Source: Physcomitrium patens
Lineage: Eukaryota > Streptophyta > Bryopsida > Funariales > Funariaceae
DNA length: 64,000 nt
Assembly: GCF_000002425.4 (NCBI RefSeq)
Contig: NC_037265.1
Span: 11,860,330-11,924,329, forward strand
Reading direction: 5' to 3'
Below, piece after piece: positions 9,075 through 20,947 of this stretch (position 1 is its first letter; each line of letters begins with the position of its first letter). Made by a program: the position numbers and the translations under genes. The notes beneath the pieces were generated by a model that did no database searches, was not told the origin of the DNA, and saw only the letters and a list, made by a program, of their open reading frames with translations.

Positions 9075-10944
9075 GATTTCTTTCTTTAAACTTTATATCT
9101 TTGGTAATTTTTATATATTTATATTCTATTTCTTTTTCAACAATGTTTCTATCCATATCTTATAGTTGATCATATACTCTTATAATTCTATCTTTATCTA
9201 TTTTTACTAATAACTCATAAATCAATGTATCCAATATAAATTCTATATCTTGTTTAAATTTGTTACTTTGACTATTGAGCCATAATTGCAATGCTCTTTT
9301 TTTTGGCATGCCTTTAAGATAAATATTACTAAAAAAAAAAAACACATGTTTAAAAAGATTTTCTTCTCTTTAATTTTAAAATTATCAAAGCTTAGTCTGA
9401 ATATTTCTCAAATCTTGTGATTACTATTGTTTTCATCTCCATCTAACTCTCTTCCTTGTTTCAACTTTTATTGAGTTCGCTCTTAACATCTAAATATCTT
9501 GTTATTTCTTAAAAATGCTCCCATAACTTTTAAACTCAATGGTAGGCAATTACAAGCTTTTACAATTTTTTTATCAACTTCAACAAGTTAATTGTGTAAA
9601 TCTCCTTGGCCACATAAATAAATAATAAAAAAATTTATGCTTATTCCTTCATCAAGTTCTTTAATATTTATTTCATAAATTTCTTCACAACAATGCTTTA
9701 TTTCTTTTGAATTTCAAATTATTGTAATTAATGTGCTACCATTACTAGCAAATATATCATCTATAAATGCCATATTTTCAATTTGATTTTGATTCTTCAC
9801 ATTTTCAAAGACCAAAATGGTTTTATTCTCCACCAAATTTTTTTTTAACATTTTGAACTTCTATTACATCTTTTGGTTTTGCTTCAACTTTAAATGGTTC
9901 TAAAATAATACAAGAAGTTGTATAGCAATCATCACCACTTTCAATACATTCAACAAAGTATGAGGCATTGTATGTATCTTCTATTTCAATCAATAAAGCC
10001 ATTATTATTGCAATCTTGGTTATTCTACCCATTCTAATAAGATACAATGTCTTAACTTTGTTTGTACATTGTTGTCTTATTTGTGATAAATATTGTGATC
10101 TATTTGAGTTTTCTTCTTCATGTAAATTAACTTATAATTAAAAAATTCGTCCACAAATCAAAAAATTTAATAAATAATGCATATAATATATTTAAATCTA
10201 GTCTTATTAACTTGAGCTCATATTATGATATTTAAGTATTATTATAGCATTAAAGAGTGTATAATTTTATAATAAAATCAATTCAATTCAATTAATAGAT
10301 ATATGCTTTCATTTATAATTTAGGTCTTATCAATAGTAATCTATTATATTTTTGCTAAAATTCTATATTTTTATGACAACTAAATTTTGTTGCTCCAAAA
10401 TATGGAGCATTTTTCAACCAAAAACTTTTTCTTTAATAAGTTCAATCTTTTACAAATATTTGAAAACTTTGGCTAATAAAAAGGATTCAACTTCTAATAT
10501 TCTTAGATAAATTCAACTAAATCATCACAATTTGAAGGTAACTTTGATCCTTTATCTTTTTTAATTTTAGATAATATCACTTTTTTTATAATATTTTTAA
10601 ATAGATATTATTTTAAAAGGATCTTAAAATATATCATTGCAAAAGAATAAATACCAACTTCAAAAAGACACATTGTCATTGTTTGAAATTTATTTTTTAA
10701 TACTGCTAGAACCATATAGTTTAGAATATAATAAATATAATTATTTCTTATAGCTTTTGAATTTCTTCCTACTTAAAACTTATACAATCCAAATTAAATC
10801 ATTTTTATAATAGCATATTGAACAATCTCATTTATAATCTTTGATTCCATAATATTAACCAAAATATTCTCATGCTTTAAATTACATTGTACAATGTGCA
10901 TATTATATAAGTAACTCATCTCTTTGGTAATTTGATACATAATA
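9075..10944 (-). pseudogene. NLR pseudogene, 3' part: kinase C-lobe and NB-ARC
   Basis: Read on the minus strand from 10944, the frame gives a kinase catalytic region, MHIVQCNLKHENILVN, where HRD has decayed to QCN, then I-stop-FGLYKF in the DFG place and NYMVLAVLKNK in the APE region. About 650 bp further is an NB-ARC: degenerate P-loop RMGRITKIAI (near 10040-9990), kinase-2 KTILVFENVK (near 9830), GLPL as CNCLPLSLK (near 9550), RNBS-D as KKIFLNMCFF (about 9330), and MHD as VYDQL (about 9175). Stops and frameshifts are frequent. The kinase-then-NB-ARC order is the PNL immune-receptor class of mosses. Leucine-rich repeats are not found; B1 lies where they would follow. Confidence 0.78.
10940..10944. 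repeat. Target-site duplication of A2, left copy (TAATA)
   Basis: TAATA immediately before the TGTCAC terminus; the identical TAATA is at 17212-17216 after the other LTR. Confidence 0.9.
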
Positions 10945-11503
10945 TGTCACAAACACAAAAATACAGGCTCAAGATCTAACAAGAAGTTCAAGAAGAACTG
11001 GCAAGAACTAGATTAATCAGATGAATACAAGAACAACACTAGAGAGGTGAGCTAGAGCTCCAAGAGATGTGTTATCGAGATTGAAGAACTCTTCAGCCTT
11101 GATTCCAATATATACTCTTATTTAAGAAGCTTCTCAAGTAACTTCTACTAACTAAAAAGCTTCGAGAAGGTTCTAGAGACTTACTTCTAGAAGGTTGTAG
11201 AAACTTGTCTCTAGAAGGATCTAAGGACTATGTCCCTAACATCTCCTACTAACTAATAAGCTTCTCAAGCAACTTCCATCAACTAGGAAGCTTCTAGAAG
11301 ATTCCAGAAACTTATTTTTAGAAGGTTTTAGAAACTTGTCTCTAGAAGGTTCTAAGGACTATGTCCTTAATATCCTCTACCAACTAGGAAGCTTCTTAAG
11401 TAACTTCCATCAACTAAGAAGCTTCTAGAAGGTTCTAGAGACCTGCTTCTAGAAGGTTCTAGAAACTTATCTTTAGAAGGTTCAAAGGACTATGTCCCTA
11501 ACA
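10945..11503 (-). repeat. 3' LTR of A2 (559 bp)
   Basis: Bounded by TGTCACAAACAC and ATGTCCCTAACA on the plus strand. The LTR-terminal word GGACTATGTCCYTAA occurs three times (near 11229, 11370 and 11490), so the U3 start has been duplicated in about 130-bp units. The start-site hairpin is at about 11073-11101. Confidence 0.93.
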
Positions 11504-11520
11504 CCACCCCCTCCTTTAGC
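11504..11520 (-). other. Polypurine tract of A2
   Basis: The plus strand reads CCACCCCCTCCTTTAG, whose complement is the CTAAAGGAGGGGGTGG tract equivalent to the one in A1 next to the LTR. Confidence 0.8.
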
Positions 11521-11553
11521 TTTGAGGTCTTTGAGAAGCAATGTTGTTGTTAA

Positions 11554-11893
11554 TCAGTACCAAAGCAAGAAAATGAACATTTGCTATGAATTCTAATTGT
11601 TGTTCATGAGGCAAGTGGTTCATCGCTCCTTGAAGCCAATGGTAGTGGCCCACGCCTTTGACTTCTGACCAAGCATGAACTTTCATGTCCTCATTGTGAA
11701 ATTATCCTACAAACATGCCTTCTGACTGACCATCGTAAGCAGGCTTGATCTCCAATACAATCATCAGTGATTGATTACTCGGTATCCTCCGTCGTCGTCA
11801 TGGTGTAGGCGGTTTTTCATCTCGGGGTCGCCTTCGTGAGCTAGTCGGTTGAGATAATCTGACTGACATAGTATCTATCTCTTGGCTATCCAT
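11554..11893 (-). pseudogene. ORF3 of A2
   Basis: Starts with the same ATG context as A1 (MDSQEIDTM) and aligns codon by codon with it over about 105 codons with no indel, then has a 14-nt deletion near the 3' end. Two stops are present (CGA to TGA and CAA to TAA relative to A1), both different from the stops in A1. The conserved block reads HAWSEV and YHWLQGAMNHLP. Substitutions between A1 and A2 are spread over all codon positions, as expected for two dead copies. Function unknown. Confidence 0.6.
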
Positions 11894-12024
11894 ATGAAAA
11901 GACCAAACTATGGCTACTGAAAAAATTCTACTTTATCTTGGAAAAAATAACTATATCAACTACGAATTTCGGTGGCGCTCTCCTCCTTTCTTATATTCTT
12001 GGTTGAGCAAGCTTCAGAAGGAAG

Positions 12025-15000
12025 CTATCGTTGAATCGGCTTAGATTTATGAGGATGTTGTTGATAAAAATCATGTACCTTTTGTGGCGCATTGGGGAGA
12101 TTTTTAGCTGGCTCCCACGTTCGCTCATTAATGTCATAGCCGCACCAATGAACAAGATACTCCAACTTATTCCATCTTCGCTGTGAATCCAACACCTTTT
12201 CGACCTCGTATTCTTTGTGGTTCTCAATCTCAATACTAGGTGGTGGACATTGTACTCTTCCAGAAAAAGACGACTCTCGATAAGGCTCCAACAGAGAAAC
12301 ATGAAAGATTGGATGTACCTTCATAGAAGCCAGTAATTCCAGACGATACGCCATTGGATTGATTTGCTTCTGGATGATAAATGGTCCCAATCTTCGATAG
12401 TCCAACTTATCACATCATCGCTTCGTCTTGATATTCTGTCGAAGAAGCCATGCTTTATCTCCAATTTTGAAAGTAGGTGCTTGATTCCAAAATCTATCTG
12501 CAAATGCCTTGTAGGAATCTTGAGCGGATTGTAATTGAAGCTTCAACATAGTTTGAAGCTCTGATAGTTGCTTCGTAAATCTTTCAGCTATTGGATTGTT
12601 ATTTGTTGACGGACTCAATAAATCAAGCTTCAGATGATACCCATAGTTGAAAAAGAATGGTGTGTATTGAGTCGACGCATGGAGGCTATTGTTATATACA
12701 AACTCGGTTAGCGACAGATATGCGGTCCAATCATCTTGCTAATAGTTGATGCTGCATAGTAAGTATTGTTCCAAGACTTGATTCACTCGTTTCATTTGGC
12801 TGTCAGTTTGAGGATGAAAAGCCGAAGAAAATTTGATATCCACCTTCAGTATCTCAAAGAGAGATCTCCAAAACTTTGATACAAACTGGGTTCCTTGATT
12901 TGATACGATATCATCGGGTAGTCCATGATATCGATACACATTATCAAGAATGAACCTTGCTGTGACTTCACTAGATGATGTCTTCTTGCAAGGGACAAAG
13001 TGCGCCATCTTCGTAAGTCGATCTACCACGACAAAGATGCTGTCAAATGATTTCGATGATGGCAGGTCCATGATGAAGTCTATAGAAACTGAAGACCATG
13101 GTCGATGTCGAATCGACAATGGCTGTAGAAGTCCATAAGGGCGATGTTGAGGATTCTTGGATCTTGAACAGATGTCGCAGGAGAGGACAAAATCTTTCAC
13201 ATCCTTCCACATTTGGAGCCACCAAAAATCTCGAGAAATAAGCTCCAAGGTCTTGTTGAATCCAAAATATTCCGCAGCTAAAAAATCGTGGCGAGATTGA
13301 AGAACTCGGAGTCGTGCTGGTCCTTTTGGAATATACAACTGCTCCTCAAAGTATAAAAGATCTCCCTCCACCTTGAACTTGTCGTCATTGGCACGCTACT
13401 TGATATCAATGGCTACTGAATCTTCAATGGGTACGACATGTATCTAGTTCAGGAAGTCAGCATCAATTGGCACAATTGTAGTGCAAAGCCGAAATTACTT
13501 TGGCTTCAACAACGTTGTACATTGTTGATCAAACGTTGCTTCTCTAGGCTTTGATATAAGTTACAATCTCCTTGATAAGGCATCAGATAGTCCTTGCTGC
13601 TTTCCAGGTCGATAAGTGATAACAAAATCGAACTTAGATAGCAACATACTCCACCGAGCTTGACATTGATTTAGAACTCGAGCTGACATGAAATACTCCA
13701 AATTCTTGTGATCCGTGTATACAATCACTGGATGTATAGCTCTTTCAAGAAAGTGATGCCATTCTTGGAAAGAATCTTCTATAGCAAGAAGTTCCTTATC
13801 GTAGATCTCATAATTAATTTCTGCAGTAGAAAACTTTCGAGAATAGAATGCAACCGGATGGAACTTCTTGTCTTCTCCCATTTGTGAAAGTACAGCTCTC
13901 AAAGCAAAATCCGAAGCATCAGTTTCTAAATAGAAGGCCTTTATAAAGTTTGGATGTACCAAGATTGGAACCATAGTAAATGCCATTTTTAGGTCTTGAA
14001 ACGCCTTCTTCGCTAGAGGTCTCCATTCCAACTTATCCTTGCATGTCAACTGAGTAAGAAGAGCAGCAACTTGAGAATAATTCTTGATGAAGATTCGATA
14101 AAAGTTAGCAAAATCAAGAAAGCATTATACGTCTCTAATCGTCTTCAGAACCTCCTAGGACACGATTGCTTCCACCTTCTTGGGATCCATCTTCAAGCCT
14201 TCCGTAGTCGCAACAAACTCCAAAAACTCCATCTCCATTTGGTGAAATAAACACTTCTCCAACTTCGCATATAGTCCTCGCTCGCATAGTTTTTCTAAGA
14301 CCAAACGAACGTGCTTTTCAAGCTCTTTCTTTTTTAGAGAATATCAGAATATCATCCAAGTAGATGACAACAAAATCATCAAGGTGCTCCCGAAAAATAT
14401 CATTCATCATATGTTGGAAGATCGCTAGAGCATTGGTAAGACCAAAGGGCATGACATTATACTCAAAATGGCCATACCTCGTACGAAATGCTGTCTTCCA
14501 CTCATCTCCTTCTTTGATTTGTACGAGGTTATAAGCTCCCCTTAAATCAATTTTTATAAAGATCCTTGCACGTCTAAGTTGTTCTAAGAGACTAGAAATC
14601 AAAGGTAACGGGTAACGATTCTTCTTTATTACCTTGTTGAGGCCTCGTTACCCCACGCACATCCACAGCGAGCCATCTTTCTTCTTCACAAATAAGATGG
14701 ATATTCCAACTGACGATTTTGAATGACGGATGAAGTTCTTGGCTAGATTCTTGTCGATGTACTTTCGTAACTCCGCCAACTCCATCTGCGATAGATTGTA
14801 GATTAGACCAAAAGGTGGTTGTGCTCCTTCCTGCAAGTCTATGGTGCAATCATCTGGTTGGTGTTCTGGTAGCATGTCGACATTCTTCTTTTAAAACACA
14901 TCTTTAAAATCCTTATATTGCTTCGGTATACTTGCTGTCGAGATCTTCTCTCGAGTACTTGGAGCCGCATAAATGACAAACGGTGTACCTTCCTTGGATG

Positions 15001-15496
15001 ATCTTACAAATGCTCTTGCTTCAATGAATAAAGATTTTTCTATTCGGGGTTTGATACTAGGCTTGCTCTTGGATGGTTTTGTGGGAAAGGTCATCTTTCG
15101 CAACCTCCAATCTATGGATGGATTATACTTTTTCAACCAAGAAAGACCAAGAATAGTAGGATTTGATGGAGTTCTAATAATATTTAAAATAATATGACTA
15201 CTATGGCCCTTAAACGTCACTTCTATAGATTCTGATTCATGGGTGATACTACCAGACAATAAAGGTCGTCTATCTATGACCTCAATGTGAACATGTTTGG
15301 ATTTTTGTACTAAAGGGATCTTATGACGCTTCACAAATTCTTTATCTAAGAAACAAGCACATGCTCCTGAATCTAATAATGCTAAGGTTCTCAGTTTTTG
15401 ATGACCAATAAACAAAGGGATTATAAAACAAAGGGCAGGTTGAGCGGAAAGAAAGGAACCTAGTTGTTGTTGCGATATTTCATTGTTCAACAGCAC
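12025..15496 (-). pseudogene. pol: pol of A2: protease, RT, RNase H, integrase, chromodomain
   Basis: Segments, in order along the minus strand: protease (15496-14891, LLDSGACACFLD), RT (14875-14318, with [13 protein letters not shown] and YLDDILIFS), a 2-nt deletion just after the RT core, RNase H (14049-13561, ETDASDFALRAV; VYTDHKNLEYF), integrase (13371-12739, intact finger cysteines CDICSRSK, SNQGTQFVSKFW), then integrase C-terminus and chromodomain (12618-12025, RRLGPFII; YEVEKVLDSQRRW; WEPAKNL). Stops include TAA after KDVF and one after the RNase H block. The end FYQQHPHKSKPIQR is the family C-terminus. Confidence 0.92.
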
Positions 15497-15501
15497 GGTT
15501 C

Positions 15502-16527
15502 CTATTGTGGCTGGGCATCCTCGTTTTCTTGAACAAACGTGCCTCTGGTCCTGACAGTGCGTCGATTTTGTTTTTTTGTACAGTTTCTAACTTTGTGGCC
15601 TTCTTTACCGCAATACAAGCATAGACCTTTCTCCATACTTCACTTTTTTTCTTCTAGATTAAGAGATTTGATACGTACCGCATCAATTTGCATATCTTCT
15701 ACCTCTGAATGTGAATTCACGCTGCTTGTCGACATAGTTGAGGCGTGATAAATCGTATGTTGTCTTGAGCATTGGTCTTGGCGACGTTGGAATAGGTAAT
15801 TATCGTACTTCACAGCTTGGCTAATAGTTTCATTGAGTGTTCGCGGATCAGGAAGAGTTAACAGCAAATCTTTCACATTGTCCCTTAAATCCCAATAGAA
15901 TTGACTCATCAATGCTTCTTCGTCCTAATTGATGTCGCATACTAATTGCCTGAAATCCGATGTATAGACTGATGTAGAGCGCATCCCTTGTCGTAGTGAC
16001 TGGATCTTTGTTGTAGCCCATCAAACCTTGTCATGTTCACCAAATGCTTCCACAAATGCCTCCAACAAGGTTACAAAGTTGTTTAGTATGGATGATCATT
16101 TTTCAAAGAAAGGAACAAACCATGATAGAGCTTGCCCTGTAAGTAAGGTTCCAATAAGCCCAACACATGACTCCTTCGTTGGATAGCGTTTTGGCTATAA
16201 AATTGTTATCAACTTGATTTGATTGATGAATCCTTGAAACTTGGAATATGTACCATCGAACTTATCTGGAAGGCTAACTCGGGGCTCCTTATGTTGTAGA
16301 AGCAGCGGTGCTTGTCGAACCTGAGGCAAAGTTGCTTCTCCAAGTACAGAAGTTTGAGGCTGGTACAACCTAGATTGTGCCATTCCAGATGCTCCATCAT
16401 TGTGAAGCCTTGCTATGACTCCTTCAATCTCTGCAGTTCTTTGTGATAATGTAGCGAGGGTATTCATGATAGCATCTAACTTGGACTCCAAACTTTTCGT
16501 CATACTAATGTCTTGGCTTCTGACCAT
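15502..16527 (-). pseudogene. gag: gag of A2
   Basis: The ATG at 16527 follows the hairpin leader. The frame has an early TAG near 16195 (Gln codon in A1), then continues with the capsid region (MMSQFYWDLRDNVKDLL) and a CCHC knuckle with all metal ligands (CLYCGKEGH), and ends in the conserved TAG at 15502-15504. The Gln codon that is TAA in both A1 and A3 (ISQAV) is still CAA here. Confidence 0.87.
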
Positions 16528-16807
16528 TCTAAAAGAAGGACAGAAATGACTCTATAAGAAGACAATATTGGTTTAGAGGATGGTACTCTGCAACCTCTAA
16601 AATGCCTTAAGAGCTTCAAGAAAAGGGATAATCCACTCTCTCTAAGAAGAATAAGACTCCAATATTGTAACAAAAAAAATATCAGTTTAGAGGAGGGTAA
16701 TCCGCAACCTCTAAAACGCTAGTATACCTTCAAGCAGAGGGATAATCTACACTCTAACGAAGAAGAAACTAGCTCTGATATCTGAGGTGAGTGTAGTCTT
16801 GACAAAC
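16528..16807 (-). other. A2 leader with displaced primer site and stem-loops
   Basis: The plus strand shows GCTCTGATA at 16772-16780, complement of TATCAGAGC, nine bases matching the initiator tRNA-Met primer consensus. It is separated from the LTR edge (16808) by 27 nt. Hairpin units with ATTACC- or ATTATCC-type loops lie near 16570-16610 and 16680-16715 and have intact TTTAGAGG/CCTCTAAA stems. Confidence 0.6.
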
Positions 16808-17211
16808 TGTCACGGACACAGAAATACAGACTCGAGATCTAATAAGAAGTTCAAGAAGAATTGGCAAGAACTAGATTAATGAGATGAATACAAGAACAAC
16901 ACCAGAGAGGTGAACTAGAGCTCCAAGAGATGTGTTGTCGAGACTGAAGAACTCTTCAACCTCAATTCCAATATATACTCGTATTTAGAAAGCTTTTCAA
17001 GCAACTTCTATCAACTACGAAGCTTCTAGAAGGTTGTAGAGACTTACTTCTAGAAGGTTCTAGAAACTTGTCTCTAGAAGGTTCTAAGGACTATGTCCTT
17101 AACATCCTCTACCAACTAGGAAGCTTCTTAAGTAACTTCCATCAATTAGGAAGCTTCTAGAAGGTTCTACAAACTTGCTTCTAGAAGGTTCTAAGGACTA
17201 TGTCTCTAACA
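16808..17211 (-). repeat. 5' LTR of A2 (404 bp)
   Basis: Starts TGTCACGGACAC and ends ATGTCTCTAACA. It is about 155 bp shorter than the other LTR; it has two rather than three copies of the terminal GGACTATGTCC word. Confidence 0.93.
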
Positions 17212-17216
17212 TAATA
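17212..17216. repeat. Target-site duplication of A2, right copy (TAATA)
   Basis: Identical to 10940-10944. Confidence 0.9.
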
Positions 17217-18075
17217 TCAATGAAGAAAACATAAGATACTTCTTTTTTTTCTTTCAACATATTTCTCAAGTTTTTTTGCATCAATTCCATTCTTAAGTAT
17301 AAATATTCATTCTTGTAATATTCAACAAAAGATTCACTTCTTTCATTAGCATCACCTTTCATTGTAAAGTAATATGTTATGAAATTGAAATGGCTTAAAT
17401 TTTTTAGAATGCTCTCTTCTTAGATAAAAATTTGCTCAAATTCAACATCCATCTCTATAATTACATACCAAAGTTCCAATCACTTTGATTTATAAATTTT
17501 TTTATAAATTCCATTTATTTGTTCAATAGTTTTAAGACTTTTTGTGATACGTAATAGTTTTAAATCTCCACCTTTTGTACAACTCCAATCTTCCAAGCTT
17601 TGTAATAGATACTTTATTAATCCATAATGTTCGAAATATTCTTTTTTATTTGTATGGATCAACCTCTCACATAAAAAATTATCATCCTTTTCTACCTTAT
17701 TACATATTTTAATATCAAAAGTAGCAAATGTGGTCTTTAAATGTATTAGAATAATTCTTGGAAATCATAATATTTACTACATTACAATAAAATTTCAAAT
17801 CTTACACTAGATCTCAAAGTTCCTTCATTATTAAATTAGAAGATGACTTCTTTACACTAATTTTATTTTTCACATTTTTTTACCAAAAAATAAGGATTTC
17901 TTTAGTGCAAGAAATAACTCACTCAATAAAAACTCAAACCTCAATTTATCATTAGTACAAATGATTAGGTGGTCAAAAACCTCCATAACATGCTTAATGG
18001 TCTTGCATAAATTTGAACATTGGTTTTTATTCAACAAATATTTTTCTTTCAATAAAACCTTCATTGCTACAATAT
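17217..18075 (-). pseudogene. NLR pseudogene, 5' part: N-terminal region and kinase N-lobe
   Basis: On the minus strand from about 18075: an alpha-helical N-terminal region (AMKVLLKEKYLLNKNQ...; then EVFDHLIICTNDKLRFEFL), a segment around 17662-17480 (YFEHYGLIKYLLQSLEDW, KTIEQINGIYKKIYKSK) and finally a kinase N-lobe (EESILKNLSHFNFITYYF, LYLRMELMQKNLRNML, ending at VSYVFFIDI). The last residues join to MYQITKEMSYLYNMHIV at 10944 once A2 is removed. Several stops and shifts are present. The family is recognised from the kinase and NB-ARC parts, not from the N-terminus. Confidence 0.65.
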
Positions 18076-19839
18076 AAGCTTAACATTCTCTCTAAATATC
18101 TCCAACAATATTCTATGTTTGACATTATATCAATATGTAACAAATACACATCCAATTACTCCATTCTTGTTAAAAATCTTTGCCTCCAAATGCATTGAAA
18201 ACTTCTTTACACCATAATATATTTCTTGATTGTTTTCAAAATAGATGCCATAATAAATTGATAAAACTATTCCAAATTCGTTATATCACCACCTATTAAA
18301 TTGCACATTAAATTTTATTAGTAATTCATGACATTCATTACATGCTCTTTGGCCTAAATTTCTCCACAAATCATACAAATTTGTACCCTATACATCAAAT
18401 TTATAAGACTAAATCATCAATCCTAAATAATCCCAAATTCAATACTTCATTTCTTTAAATATTTTTATAGCCAATTTTCAACCTATAACTTCAATTTAAA
18501 ATTTACTGATCTTAAACCTTGAATGATCTCTACCTACACAAATATATCTAAAATACTTAAAACATTATTAAACCAATCTTTCAACAAGCTATAAACATGC
18601 TCAAAAATATTTATAACAAGAATGCAACATCATGACATAAAATTCTTTGCATGCACCCACCTTCTTTTGATTGAATAAAAAAACCAACTAAAATTCCACA
18701 AGACATCTAGCAATAATGTATCTAATATGTACATTATCCAACTACACCATGAGCTCTTAATGCAAAGTTTAATCAATATAACTTTCAACCTTCAATATTT
18801 CTATCTATATATTAAATTCTTCAAATAAAACTATCATTAAAACAACTCATCTCACAATTGAAGACATTCTGACTTAACCTCTTCTTTATTTTATTTATCC
18901 CAAATTTAAACTTACAAAATTGTATATACCATAATTACCTATTTAGGATATTATGTCTATAATGGATAAACCTTATAATATTAATCACAATAAATAATTA
19001 CCACTCTTATAATTTCCAACTTATCAAAGAAAAATAATTTCTTCTTCAAATCAAACTTGCTAATTCAATTTTGATTTTTTGCTTCTAAATTTGTAATTTC
19101 AAATTTAAACTTGCACATTACATGCACTATATATATATGCTATACCTAGAAGTACTTATTACATTAATTCATTACCACACTCTTACAATTTCTAATTTTC
19201 CATACAACTTTCATATAAACGTAAATAATAAAGGTAATAAAAATATCTCTCTTTACACCAATTCAAAACTTTGTCAACACCTATGCCTATATTTCTCCAC
19301 ATGATTCAACCATCAAGCAAAAATGCATCCTTCTATCAAAAAATACAAATGCTTCTACAACAAATAATTATATTCACAATCAAATGTTCCAAACTTATTG
19401 ATGTGAAACTCACAACAATTCTTTAATCTAGATTTATATATTTATTTGTGAGCTAAAATAAACTCCCACTAATTGGTAGTTTACTCTTCCTCACAACAAT
19501 TAGACTAACTTAGGTATTTAATTAATTGCAAGTATTGCCTTTTTTGAATAGCTCTCTACCTCCTCCAATTTAACCCAACTTAACATAAAGAAATTTCATA
19601 AAAAATCATACATGCAACCTTAATCAATTTTAAAAGGTTTCATCCATTGACAATAATTCATTTTGTAACTATAATTCTTTCACAAATGAGAATACATTCA
19701 CTAAAGTTCATCTAGATATGAAGTATTCATACAACCCTAACTTCGTAAATCCTTAACTTAGCTTCATCCAACTTGATTTTATCCGAATATAAATTTCATA
19801 CATTCTCGAAGTTCTCATCTGGATATGAAGCTTTTGACG
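18076..19839. other. AT-rich intergenic stretch
   Basis: No convincing gene. Open frames here are short and AT-driven. At 19450-19490 the text TGTGAGCTAAAATAAAC and what follows resembles, in reverse, the 3' end of solo LTR S1 (33050-33095) over about 40 bp, so a small fragment of that family may be present. Confidence 0.5.
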
Positions 19840-20753
19840 AAGTATGAACAAGCTCATTCCCAGCTCACCGAGTGGAACGGCAATAGCCCAACGAGGCAAT
19901 GACGACAGCGACGACACAATGTCCAAGCCCAACAATCCATCTTGCAGGGACTTCTCCAACCATTACGGTTCCAAACTTCGCTCCCAAGCCAGCACCCTTC
20001 TTATTATAAGCCAAGGTCGACACTACCGCCAACAGCAGCAGCAACACGTCCGACCCCACTTCACTGCATCACTCACCGAAGCCAAACTGTGAGCCAAGAC
20101 ATCATGATCCACCCACAACAACCCAATGAAGAACTATACTAGATGCTTCTTGGATTCCAGTGTGATGAATTCACGGATTGAGATGAGCACCTACTGGACC
20201 TCCAACAATTCTCTGCTTCACTGCCTACAAGGAGTTTTAAGAATTGGAAACTGAAATGCTAAATTATGGAACGCAAGAATCAAGTCTGATCCGACCAGAC
20301 TTGTTACTTTTGGAGAATTCGGTATATGGTAATAAAATAACGGAAGAACTTGTGTGAAAATAGGACTGATGAACAAGAAGAGCATGGAATAATAAGCGGC
20401 GCAGTAGCTTGGCCGTGATGAGCAACGACAACGCGAGGTAGCTTCCCACCCAGCAACTGCAGAGCCTGAACCTGCGGCCTCCGTTGGAAAGTTCGCCAAG
20501 TCTTAGAAGATCCGGTTGCCCAACCAAGGCCAGAATCCCAGCAACCAGCGCCAGGATTGTCGACGACAGTGGAAATCAGCACGACAGAACCAAGAACCCA
20601 GCGGAATAGGGAGGGATCAGCCACCAGATCGGCAGCTAACAAAAGCGGAATCCACAACACAAAGAAGATGCGACCAGATCGGCAGTGAGAGAAGAACGGA
20701 AAAAACAGAGACAACCAGAACCCGATCAGAGATAGACGATCAACAATAGTCAC
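19840..20753. other. GC-richer block without recognised coding function
   Basis: Composition changes sharply from the AT-rich flank. CCAGATCGGCAG occurs twice (near 20620 and 20670). Frames on both strands are open for up to 176 codons but match nothing recognised and look like GC-driven shadows. By position it is the DNA downstream of the second pre-SET exon (minus strand), so it may be intron, or a transposable element inserted in the gene. Confidence 0.4.
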
Positions 20754-20828
20754 TTCTTGTAAGACACGGTTCTGACAGTCTTCCCGACAAAGACAGCTAG
20801 GATTGCATTCATATACCATGTAACCCTC
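20754..20828 (-). pseudogene. SUVR5-like histone methyltransferase, pre-SET exon B
   Basis: A 75-nt exon between a TTTTGCAG acceptor and a GTGACT donor encodes EGYMVYECNPSCLCREDCQ and NRVLQE, the second half of a pre-SET zinc-cluster domain, with the four cysteines YEC, SC, LC and DC in place. Such proteins methylate histone H3 in the nucleus. The exon joins in phase to the end of exon A (RIILE). No SET-domain exon could be found between here and 19840. Confidence 0.72.
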
Positions 20829-20947
20829 CTGCAAAAATCATATGATTCATATTGTTATTCAAACATGATTCATGTGCAAGGACCATATGTAATAAAATTC
20901 ACCGTACAACATTCCAATATCACGGAAGCATCCTTATGGTAGCCTAC

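Larger units (their letters stand above)
10945..17211 (-). mobile_element. Chromovirus A2 (family A), complete element on the minus strand
   Basis: Two LTRs bound an internal region with leader, gag, pol and ORF3 in the same order as A1, and a perfect 5-bp target duplication flanks it. It is inserted within the kinase domain of the NLR pseudogene: joining 10944 to 17217 brings the kinase N-lobe and catalytic loop together. The two LTRs differ in length (559 and 404 bp) because of U3 repeat number. Coding regions carry about ten stops, a 2-nt deletion in RT and a 14-nt deletion in ORF3. Confidence 0.95.

Noticed and set aside
19844-20092. Plus-strand frame with Gln-rich run (RQQQQQHVRP)
   Set aside because: The CAG run gives open frames on both strands; no homology recognised on either.
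20304-20834. 176-codon minus-strand frame beginning MQEGYMVYECN
   Set aside because: Only its first 25 codons are a real exon (after TTTTGCAG); the rest is read past a GTGACT splice donor into non-coding DNA.
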